Made by a program: the position numbers and the translations under genes
The notes under the pieces: model-generated
Told to the model about the DNA's origin: nothing
The model's database searches: none
The model's input: the letters and a program-made list of their open reading frames with translations, nothing else
Assembly (NCBI GenBank): GCA_945897395.1
Contig: CAMDFE010000008.1
Span: forward strand, 1-14,485
Reading direction: 5' to 3'
DNA length: 14,485 nt
From: Chryseobacterium gleum
GTDB lineage: Bacteria; Bacteroidota; Bacteroidia; Flavobacteriales_D; Sanyastnellaceae
Shown here: piece by piece, positions 1-6,830 of the stretch
How positions within the stretch are numbered: the first letter of the stretch is position 1
Layout: each line of letters starts with the position of its first letter

Positions 1-358
1 CATGACTGAACTGGGTGAAGACCATCCAGAACTATTGAAAGAATACGGGAAAACGCGAAAGCCAAACGGCGATGCTATTTTGGAGTTAGCCCTTCGCAAT
101 TACATTGAGATGCGAGATTTAACAGCCGATAAAGATTTCCTTCTTCAGAAGAAAATTGAAGGTCGCTTTGCAACGAAGTATCCTGAAAAATGGATCCCAC
201 TTTATTCACAGGTTACATTCAGTCACATTCCTTATCACGAAGCACTGAGCAGTGGAATTCGTCAGAATGAAATCATGAAAGAAGTCATGAACAGACCAGA
301 CATTGAAGCCGTTTGGGACAGTGAAGAAATTGAAAACGAAATTCTAAAACGAATTTAA
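1..358 (+). CDS. kmo: Kynurenine 3-monooxygenase, C-terminal part (5' end outside window)
   Basis: The frame is open from the window edge to TAA at 356-358; about 118 residues are visible and the first Met at base 2 is probably internal. The protein resembles the C-terminal third of the flavoprotein that hydroxylates L-kynurenine to 3-hydroxykynurenine in tryptophan catabolism and de novo NAD synthesis. Diagnostic stretches are the NYIEMRD block (about residues 33-39 from base 2), the FLLQKKIE segment, KWIPLYSQVTFS, and IPYHEAL near the end, which match the order NYIEMR / FIPLYTMVTFS / YHEA seen in KMO from bacteria to animals. The N-terminal FAD-binding Rossmann fold lies upstream of the window and cannot be checked. 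No other kynurenine-pathway gene is in view. The gene converges on the next gene and shares stop-codon bases with it. Confidence 0.88.
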   Translation, partial: MTELGEDHPELLKEYGKTRKPNGDAILELALRNYIEMRDLTADKDFLLQKKIEGRFATKYPEKWIPLYSQVTFSHIPYHEALSSGIRQNEIMKEVMNRPDIEAVWDSEEIENEILKRI

Positions 359-2415
359 AACTGCATGCGCAATTGCATTGTGCAATCTGTTTTTCGAAAT
401 CCTTCAATGGCAGAATCTCCGGAAGAGATCTCATCTCTGTCGGTATACGTCCATTGCGCAATTCGAATCCATAAATCTATATTTCTTCGAATATCGAATT
501 TGAAAATACCATAGATTCTCGCTCCCTTCCTGTAATACGCGGGAATGCTGTAACTGTATAGAACATCATTCTCGTAAGCATAAAGTCTAGCGTTCCAAGC
601 GTCTGTTTGAAACAAGGCGTAACGGAAAGTTATCGTGCAGGGCACTCCCATTTTCTTCCAAATGACATCTTGAAAAACCAAGTATCCAGTTTCATTTGGA
701 AGTCCTTCCTCATTGGTTTTTACAAATTCTATTCGACTGTGTAACTTCAAACTTTCAATCGGGCTGAAAATAAAATTCAATCGAATTTGTTGCGATAATT
801 TATCGACTGGAAAATCAATTCGATTCAATATGTTTTGATCAATCGAAGTTCTGCGAATGCGCATGCGTGCATAGAATTCGTGTTTCTTGTCGGGTTTGTA
901 ATTGAACTGAATGACATTATCGCTGAAGCTAGAGGGAGCAGTAACTTGGTAACGCAACCAAGGATATTGAACTTCATCTGAGTATGCGTTAACACTAATC
1001 TTTTTTGAAAGCTGCGCTTGCACACTTACATACATTCCCCGCTCATTCGATGGAAAAACACTGTTTCCTTCAGCAATTACATTCGAGTAAACCGATTGAA
1101 AATCTTGATCGAAATTCCGAAATAACACCGTTGCTGAAACGCGCGAATGCAAAGCCGCAGTAAGTCCAGTAACGTATGCCCATGCATTATTCGAACTGCG
1201 AGAAACTTCTCCAAACAGCGAAACATTTTGCCACACACCTTCCGCATACATTCCAACAGCGCTCTGTGTTTTCCCAGCGAATTTTCCGTTCGTATACCAA
1301 TCTGTTCGTGCTGCTATAGAATCACTCAAACTTCGCTTTAACGCGACAGTTCCGAGTTTCCACATTCCTTTTTGAACTTGAATATTTCCGCCTGAAACAA
1401 TTTCAGTCAACATATTCTTCTTAGCAATTTCACTTTCCGTTCGGTGCAGACCTCCCAAAAGAATTGAGCTTATGGCCATGCCATCGTCAGTGAGAACAGT
1501 ATCTGTGTTAAAGGTGGCGTCTAACTTTCTTCGAGAAGCGAACACTGTTGCGCTTAAAAATTTATTTCCAAGAGTAATCCCTGCTCCTCGAAAAAACGAG
1601 CTCTCGTTTACCGATGAATAAGGTTTCAATCCTTGTGCATTTCGTTTCACCTGCACACTGAACGAAGACTTCCCAAATGCCATGCTGTTCCAACAGGTTA
1701 GTCCTTGTCCAAACTGTACTTGGTAATCGCCAATAACCAGTTGCTTCAACGCTTTCGCTTCACGAATAAACAACGATGCACTTTTAAAATCGGGTCCATT
1801 CCTGAGCGGTTCTCCAATGTCATTTTCGAAGGTCATTCCAACCAAAATATTTCTTCGGTATTGAAAACGATAACGCAGGTATGAACCATATTCACTTCCT
1901 AAAAAATTCTTTTTTCCAGTGAGCGGATCTGGAATAAATCCCGCTTGCTCTTGCAGGGTTCGTTTCGAACGAAGCATAATGTCGTGTGTTCCTTCCTCTC
2001 GTAATCGTCGAAATGAAAAATCAGAAAATCCATCGTCTTCATTCACATATACAAACGGCTGTATCCACTGAATGGTGGGCAAATCCATTCCAACCACACT
2101 CTGCAATTCAAAGATGCTTTTCAATTTCCCATAGTCCTCCAAGTGTTTGAAGAGTGCATGTATTTGTGTGTCGCTGAGGACTAACAGCGATTGCAAGGAA
2201 AGCGCGTCGGCGGTGTTCAAATTAATCGGATGACGAGCGAAGTAAATCAAATCTTCGGTAAGGGACGAATAATCCACGTCACTACCCTCTTCCATAAAAC
2301 TAGAAATGATTTCAATGCGCTGTTCAACCAGCGCGTTGCTTTCTTCCTGCGCGAAAAGAGCAATTCCTTTCCAACCGAAAAGAAAAAAAAGAAGCAATTT
2401 ACTTTTCCATTCCAT
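355..2415 (-). CDS. Secreted helix-hairpin-helix protein with probable outer-membrane beta-barrel region
   Basis: The 686-residue protein starts with a signal peptide (hydrophobic residues 7-20, cleavage probable around FAQ at 21-23). Residues 64-121 carry a ComEA-like helix-hairpin-helix: INLNTAD, then a LSDTQI turn, a KLKSIFELQ helix and a VVGMDLPTIQ second hairpin. This layout is common in Bacteroidota proteins annotated as helix-hairpin-helix or ComEA family. The remaining 540 residues are rich in alternating polar/aromatic stretches (for example YLRYRFQYRR, FYARMRIRR) and end in an aromatic residue (MQLRMQF), as expected for an outer-membrane beta-barrel; this is my inference from pattern, not a recognised family. 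The start codon lies inside the end of the upstream barrel gene (17-base overlap), implying co-transcription and translational coupling. The function is unknown; DNA binding or DNA uptake is only a possibility. Confidence 0.8.
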   Translation of the reverse strand: MEWKSKLLLFFLFGWKGIALFAQEESNALVEQRIEIISSFMEEGSDVDYSSLTEDLIYFARHPINLNTADALSLQSLLVLSDTQIHALFKHLEDYGKLKSIFELQSVVGMDLPTIQWIQPFVYVNEDDGFSDFSFRRLREEGTHDIMLRSKRTLQEQAGFIPDPLTGKKNFLGSEYGSYLRYRFQYRRNILVGMTFENDIGEPLRNGPDFKSASLFIREAKALKQLVIGDYQVQFGQGLTCWNSMAFGKSSFSVQVKRNAQGLKPYSSVNESSFFRGAGITLGNKFLSATVFASRRKLDATFNTDTVLTDDGMAISSILLGGLHRTESEIAKKNMLTEIVSGGNIQVQKGMWKLGTVALKRSLSDSIAARTDWYTNGKFAGKTQSAVGMYAEGVWQNVSLFGEVSRSSNNAWAYVTGLTAALHSRVSATVLFRNFDQDFQSVYSNVIAEGNSVFPSNERGMYVSVQAQLSKKISVNAYSDEVQYPWLRYQVTAPSSFSDNVIQFNYKPDKKHEFYARMRIRRTSIDQNILNRIDFPVDKLSQQIRLNFIFSPIESLKLHSRIEFVKTNEEGLPNETGYLVFQDVIWKKMGVPCTITFRYALFQTDAWNARLYAYENDVLYSYSIPAYYRKGARIYGIFKFDIRRNIDLWIRIAQWTYTDRDEISSGDSAIEGFRKTDCTMQLRMQF

Positions 2416-3208
2416 AGGTCAAAGAGATTTGAGGGGTTACACCCAGCTGCGGATGAACAACTGCAGCCGCATCGAAAGAGCAGTTACGTAATTTCGTTCC
2501 AACGCCCATAGACCATGTTTGCCAATATGTATTCATACCGAATCGCAGCGACAAGACTTCAACGGGAACATATTCCAATCCGAAACTGTAACTCAACGAA
2601 GCGTGAGCATTAGTTGTTGAAATCACTTGTGCTGACAGAGCCACTTGTTCTCCGAAAGAATAGGTTGTTCCAAGACGAAGTGTGGCGGGCAGTTCTTCAC
2701 TATTCTTCAAAGCGCTCGCCGGAAGGTCAACCACCACTGCCCATTTCCAATCTTTTCGAACATCATAGGTTGCACCAATGTTTGTCCAGAATGTTTGTGC
2801 CTTTCCATATCCGTTAATAATTCGAGTGGAAGAATAACCAATACTCGCAGAAGCGCTGAATTTATTCGAAAGCGGAAGAGCATAACCCAGGTTCATGCGT
2901 TGACGATTAAATTCGGTATTCCCATAAGATCGGAATACCACCCCCATAACTCCTGCTCCTAAGTGCTGTAAAATGGACAGTCCTGCGTCTTTTATTTCAG
3001 AAATCCCAAAGGGAATTTGTCCATAAAACGCATAAGAACTCCCCTTGAATTGAGCAGAAGCGGACAAGTTGTTGAATCCTGAAAAAGCATCGGATTGTGT
3101 AATCGCACTTCCGCTAAGTGCGGCCATTCGTGCACCCGAGACATTTTGAGCAGAATTTTCACCAACGAATTGCAGTGAGAAAAATAGTAAAACAGCGAAA
3201 TATTTCAT
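2399..3208 (-). CDS. PorV/PorQ-like outer-membrane beta-barrel protein
   Basis: A 269-residue protein with a signal peptide (hydrophobic residues 4-15, cleavage probably after the SAQ at 19-21). The mature N-terminus, SGARMAALSGSAI followed by SDAFSGFNNLSA, resembles the GAR-x-AMGGA...D-x-x-A-x-x-NNPA signature at the start of PorV, PorQ and other FadL-like Bacteroidota barrels. The rest alternates short beta-strand-like stretches (SASASIGYSS, LRLGTTYSFG, LSLRFGMNTYW) with turns, consistent with a small barrel. It is shorter than typical PorV or PorQ, so I do not assign either name. It is the first gene of a two-gene unit with the helix-hairpin-helix protein and is divergent from the adjacent tRNA gene. 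A role in outer-membrane transport is inference; T9SS involvement is not shown. Confidence 0.72.
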   Translation of the reverse strand: MKYFAVLLFFSLQFVGENSAQNVSGARMAALSGSAITQSDAFSGFNNLSASAQFKGSSYAFYGQIPFGISEIKDAGLSILQHLGAGVMGVVFRSYGNTEFNRQRMNLGYALPLSNKFSASASIGYSSTRIINGYGKAQTFWTNIGATYDVRKDWKWAVVVDLPASALKNSEELPATLRLGTTYSFGEQVALSAQVISTTNAHASLSYSFGLEYVPVEVLSLRFGMNTYWQTWSMGVGTKLRNCSFDAAAVVHPQLGVTPQISLTYGMEK

Positions 3209-3259
3209 CTTATTAAGTTAATCCAGAAGAGAAAAACTTTCATAATCCAAGAAGCATTG

Positions 3260-3267
3260 TATATTTG
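3260..3267 (+). promoter_or_regulatory. Candidate -7 box (TATATTTG) of the tRNA-Leu promoter
   Basis: The octamer matches the Bacteroidota primary sigma -7 consensus TAnnTTTG exactly and ends 11 bases before the tRNA 5' end. No convincing TTG -33 box stands 17-23 bases upstream, so the assignment rests on the -7 box and its position. The divergent barrel gene must have its promoter in the same 70-base gap (3209-3278), but I see no good match on that strand. Confidence 0.5.
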
Positions 3268-3278
3268 CACCGCAACAT

Positions 3279-3360
3279 GCGCATGTGGCGTAATTGGTAG
3301 CCGCGCTAGACTTAGGATCTAGTGCCGTGAGGCGTGGGGGTTCGAGTCCCTCCATGCGCA
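3279..3360 (+). tRNA. tRNA-Leu (anticodon UAG)
   Basis: A complete cloverleaf with a long variable arm can be drawn. The acceptor stem is GCGCATG (3279-3285) with CATGCGC (3353-3359) and discriminator A at 3360. The D-loop holds GGTAG. The anticodon stem is CTAGA (3306-3310) with TCTAG (3318-3322), enclosing the loop CTTAGGA, so the anticodon is TAG at 3313-3315 and reads CUN leucine codons. A class II variable arm (3323-3335, TGCC/GGCG stem) supports leucine. The T-arm is GGGGG-TTCGAGT-CCCTC (3336-3352). CCA is not encoded (CTT follows), so it must be added after transcription. Confidence 0.97.
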
Positions 3361-3364
3361 CTTG

Positions 3365-3396
3365 AAAAGCGGAGGTCAACCCTCCGCTTTTGTTTT
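3365..3396 (+). terminator. Intrinsic terminator after tRNA-Leu
   Basis: A perfect 11-bp stem, AAAAGCGGAGG (3365-3375) with CCTCCGCTTTT (3381-3391), encloses a five-base loop (TCAAC) and runs into GTTTTT. It starts only four bases after the tRNA 3' end, so it should end the tRNA transcript. Because the stem begins with A4 and ends with T4, it might also act on the other strand, though there is no gene entering from that side. Confidence 0.85.
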
Positions 3397-3404
3397 TATC
3401 TTTG
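3397..3404 (+). promoter_or_regulatory. Candidate -7 box (TATCTTTG) of the ileS operon promoter
   Basis: This is an exact TAnnTTTG match directly after the T-run of the tRNA terminator and 22 bases before the ileS ATG at 3427. A -33 TTG is not found at the usual spacing, since that region is occupied by the terminator stem. The placement suggests that ileS is transcribed independently of the tRNA, with a very short 5' leader and therefore no room for a T-box or other riboswitch. Confidence 0.5.
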
Positions 3405-3426
3405 CACTCTATTTTCAAAACCTTCC

Positions 3427-6400
3427 ATGGGCAAATACAGGGAAATAAAAGGAATATCGCTTCCACAAATAGCGAAAGACATACAAGCATACTGGCAAGC
3501 GGAAAACATATTTCAGCGCAGTATCACTGAACGCGAAGGCGGACAGCCATTCGTGTTTTTCGAAGGGCCACCTTCTGCGAACGGAATGCCCGGCATTCAC
3601 CACGTGATGGCGCGTTCCATTAAAGATATCTTCTGTCGTTACCAAACCCTACTTGGAAGACAAGTCCACCGCAAAGCCGGCTGGGACACGCACGGACTTC
3701 CCATTGAATTAAGCGTTGAGAAAACACTAGGCATTACGAAAGAAGACATCGGCAAAACCATTTCGGTGGAGGAATACAACAACGCTTGCCGCAAGGAAGT
3801 GATGAAGTACACCGACCTCTGGGAAAAGTTAACCAAGGACATGGGCTACTGGGTCGACATGAACGATCCGTACGTTACCTATGACAACAAATACATTGAA
3901 ACTGTTTGGTGGTTGATTCAGCAACTGAACAAAAAGAATCTCTTGTACAAGGGCTACACCATTCAACCGTATTCTCCAGCTGCTGGAACTGGTTTAAGTT
4001 CTCACGAATTAAATCAGCCCGGTTGTTACAAAGAAGTGAAAGACACCTCTGCCGTTGCGCAATTCAAATTGATTGATGCAAATGGTGCTTTAAATGTGAG
4101 AGCTGATCTTCCTGTTTATGTTTTAGCATGGACGACCACACCCTGGACGCTGCCTTCTAACGTGGCCTTGGCAGTTGGCGAAAAAATTAATTATTCTCTT
4201 GTTGAATCGCTCACTCCATTTGGAAATGACCGTGCTTATTTCATTGTTGCTTCTGCCCTTCGTGAAAAATATTTTCCCGAAGCGAACGGAGAAAACTTTG
4301 AAGAATTCAATGTAGGAGACAAGAAAATTCCGAACAGAACAATTTCGGAAATTTCAGGAAAAGAACTTTTGGATCTTCATTACGAGCAATTGCTTCCTTT
4401 CGTACAACCGAATGATGGCGATGCTTTCAAGATCATTGCAGGAGATTTCGTTACCACGGAAGATGGAACGGGTATTGTTCATATTGCACCAAGCTTCGGA
4501 GCTGATGACTTCCGCATAGCGAAACAAAACGGCATGGGCAATCTTACACTTGTCGATCGCAGAGGACGCTTCCTTCCAGAAATACAAGATGGAAAATTTC
4601 TTTTTGGGGAAGAGTTCGTGAAAGAGGCGTATTACTCTGATGAAGAAAAAGCCGTTGAGTTAGCGAAACAAAAAGCAAGCTTAGGTGGAATCATTAAAGA
4701 CACCGACAAGCTTCAGTACTTAAGCGTTGACGATCGAATTGTTTTGAAACTTCAAACCGAAGGGAAATTATTCAAGAAGGAAAAATACGCGCACAACTAC
4801 CCGCATTGCTGGAGAACAGATAAACCTATTCTCTATTATCCATTGGATTCTTGGTTCATTAAGGTTCCTGAAAAACGCAATCGTTTGGTGGAATTGAACA
4901 ACACCATTCAATGGAAACCAGAATCTACTGGCACTGGAAGATTTGGCAATTGGTTGGAAAATGCAAACGACTGGAACCTTTCACGCAGTCGCTTTTGGGG
5001 AATTCCACTTCCTATCTGGCGCACCGAAGACGGAACTGAGTCGATCTGCATTGGCTCTGTTGAAGAACTTCAAACAGAAATAAAGAAAAGTGTTGCAGCA
5101 GGTATTTCAGAAACGAATCAACTAGAAAACTTCCAACCGAACGATCATTCGGTTGAGAATTACAACTTGTTCGATTTACACAAACCGTACGTAGATAAAA
5201 TAGTCTTGATTAGCCCTAGCGGGAAACCGATGCACCGTGAAGCGGATTTGATAGACGTCTGGTTCGACAGTGGAGCTATGCCATATGCGCAGTGGCACTA
5301 CCCTTTCGAGAACAAAGAAAAAATAGACAACAACCTTTCCTTCCCTGCAGACTTTATTGCAGAAGGAGTGGATCAGACAAGAGGATGGTTTTACACCTTG
5401 CATGCCATTGCAACGTTGTGTTTCGATTCTGTTGCTTATAAAAATGTTATTTCAAACGGACTTGTTTTAGACAAGAACGGAAACAAGATGTCTAAGCGTT
5501 TAGGCAATGCAGTTGATCCGTTTGAAACCCTTGGAAAATACGGTCCAGATGCAACGCGTTGGTATATGATTACCAATTCAGATCCGTGGGACAATTTGAA
5601 ATTCGATACGGAAGGAATTGCTGAAGTTCAACGGACGTTCTTCGGAACGCTTTCGAATACGTATTCTTTCTTCGCGCTGTACGCGAACATCGATGGATAT
5701 GAAGCTTCTTCGAATGATCCTGCTGTTGAAGATCGCTCTGAATTAGATAAATGGATTTTAAGTAAATTGAATGCCCTTACTCTCGAGGTTCAAAAAAATC
5801 TCGATGCATTTGATCCCACTCCAGCAGCCCGCGCTATAGAGTCGTTTGTAAACGATCATCTTTCCAACTGGTATGTTCGTTTGGCGCGTAAAAGATTCTG
5901 GCACGGTGAAATGACCGATGATAAGCGTGCAGCCTATGCTACCCTTCACGCTTGCTTGAAGCAAGTAGCTCAGCTCATGAGTCCATTTGCTCCGTTCTAT
6001 TCAGATTGGTTGTTCCAAAGCTTGAACAGCAACAACGAGTCGGTGCATTTATCTCGATTAGAAAACGGAAGTTTCAGAGATGAAAATCTTGAAGCACGCA
6101 TGGATCTTGCACAACGCATTTCAAGCATGGCGCTTTCCATTCGCAAAAAAGAAAACATCAAGGTTCGTCAGACCCTTGCCGAAATACGTATTCCCGTTCT
6201 AGATGAAACAACACAATCTCGCATTGAAAGTGTTGCAGATCTTATTTGCAGCGAAGTAAATGTGAAAGCAGTGAGATGTGTCGATGAGCAGACAACCAAA
6301 ATTGTGAAGGATCTTAAATTGAATTTCAAAACACTTGGAAAAAAGTGCGGGAAATTCATGAAGGAAATCCAACAATTCGCCCTGGACAATGCGCAAGAAA

Positions 6401-6825
6401 TAATTTTATCCATTGAAAAAACAGGCGAATACTTGTGGACGAAAGAGGGTATTCTCCTTCAAACCGAAGACGTAGAAATTATTCCAGTTGACATTCCCGG
6501 ATGGAAAGTAGCGAACCAAGGCCCTCTAACGGTTGCCTTAGATGTTACCATAACCCCTGAACTGAAGGAGGAGGGCTATGCTCGTGAACTCGTGAACCGC
6601 ATACAAAACCTGAGAAAAGAAACTAATTTCGAGGTTACAGATAAAATAATTGTTAAAGTTTCAGGAGAAAACTACCTGAATGATGTTTTGAAAAACAATT
6701 CTGAATATATTAGCAGTCAAGTACTTGCTTCTTCGCTTGAGTTTGTTCCAGAAATGGAGGGGGGTGTCGCGGTTGAATGGGAAGGTGAAGAAGTGGTACG
6801 TTTACAATTAACCAAAAACCTATAA
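3427..6825 (+). CDS. ileS: Isoleucyl-tRNA synthetase (long form, GIHH signature)
   Basis: The 1132-residue class I synthetase charges tRNA-Ile with isoleucine in the cytoplasm. I chose ATG 3427 (MGKYREIKG), because the frame upstream runs back through the terminator and tRNA. Visible landmarks are the ATP-site block GPPSANGMPGIHH at 47-59, WDTHGLP soon after, and the CP1 editing-domain threonine-rich peptide WTTTPWTLPSN from 235. The editing-site Asp lies in GADDF around 360, and KMSKR is at 687-691. The anticodon-binding helical domain starts near 772 (LDKWILSKLNAL), followed by a long C-terminal extension. Length and extension fit the long Bacteroidota form related to type 2 (eukaryote-like) IleRS rather than the roughly 940-residue E. 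coli type. The HIGH position reads GIHH, with residues one and three exchanged. It is the first gene of the operon; the next start is five bases after the stop. Confidence 0.97.
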   Translation: MGKYREIKGISLPQIAKDIQAYWQAENIFQRSITEREGGQPFVFFEGPPSANGMPGIHHVMARSIKDIFCRYQTLLGRQVHRKAGWDTHGLPIELSVEKTLGITKEDIGKTISVEEYNNACRKEVMKYTDLWEKLTKDMGYWVDMNDPYVTYDNKYIETVWWLIQQLNKKNLLYKGYTIQPYSPAAGTGLSSHELNQPGCYKEVKDTSAVAQFKLIDANGALNVRADLPVYVLAWTTTPWTLPSNVALAVGEKINYSLVESLTPFGNDRAYFIVASALREKYFPEANGENFEEFNVGDKKIPNRTISEISGKELLDLHYEQLLPFVQPNDGDAFKIIAGDFVTTEDGTGIVHIAPSFGADDFRIAKQNGMGNLTLVDRRGRFLPEIQDGKFLFGEEFVKEAYYSDEEKAVELAKQKASLGGIIKDTDKLQYLSVDDRIVLKLQTEGKLFKKEKYAHNYPHCWRTDKPILYYPLDSWFIKVPEKRNRLVELNNTIQWKPESTGTGRFGNWLENANDWNLSRSRFWGIPLPIWRTEDGTESICIGSVEELQTEIKKSVAAGISETNQLENFQPNDHSVENYNLFDLHKPYVDKIVLISPSGKPMHREADLIDVWFDSGAMPYAQWHYPFENKEKIDNNLSFPADFIAEGVDQTRGWFYTLHAIATLCFDSVAYKNVISNGLVLDKNGNKMSKRLGNAVDPFETLGKYGPDATRWYMITNSDPWDNLKFDTEGIAEVQRTFFGTLSNTYSFFALYANIDGYEASSNDPAVEDRSELDKWILSKLNALTLEVQKNLDAFDPTPAARAIESFVNDHLSNWYVRLARKRFWHGEMTDDKRAAYATLHACLKQVAQLMSPFAPFYSDWLFQSLNSNNESVHLSRLENGSFRDENLEARMDLAQRISSMALSIRKKENIKVRQTLAEIRIPVLDETTQSRIESVADLICSEVNVKAVRCVDEQTTKIVKDLKLNFKTLGKKCGKFMKEIQQFALDNAQEIILSIEKTGEYLWTKEGILLQTEDVEIIPVDIPGWKVANQGPLTVALDVTITPELKEEGYARELVNRIQNLRKETNFEVTDKIIVKVSGENYLNDVLKNNSEYISSQVLASSLEFVPEMEGGVAVEWEGEEVVRLQLTKNL

Positions 6826-6830
6826 AACCC

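Noticed and set aside
364..371. CATGCGCA identical to the tRNA-Leu 3' end (3353-3360), considered as an attachment-site pair of an integrated element
   Set aside because: Only eight bases match, the copy lies inside the - strand coding region, and there is no integrase or mobile gene between the two sites.
2191..2511. Open + strand frame of 106 codons across the junction of the two - strand genes
   Set aside because: Both - strand genes are supported by signal peptides and domain patterns there; this frame has neither.
3334..3426. Upstream extension of the ileS frame to a GTG inside the tRNA gene
   Set aside because: The extension would run through the tRNA 3' half, the terminator and the promoter box; the family N-terminus fits ATG 3427.
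3218..3490. Open - strand frame of 90 codons across the tRNA
   Set aside because: It overlaps the tRNA, the terminator and the ileS start on the opposite strand and has no recognisable protein features.
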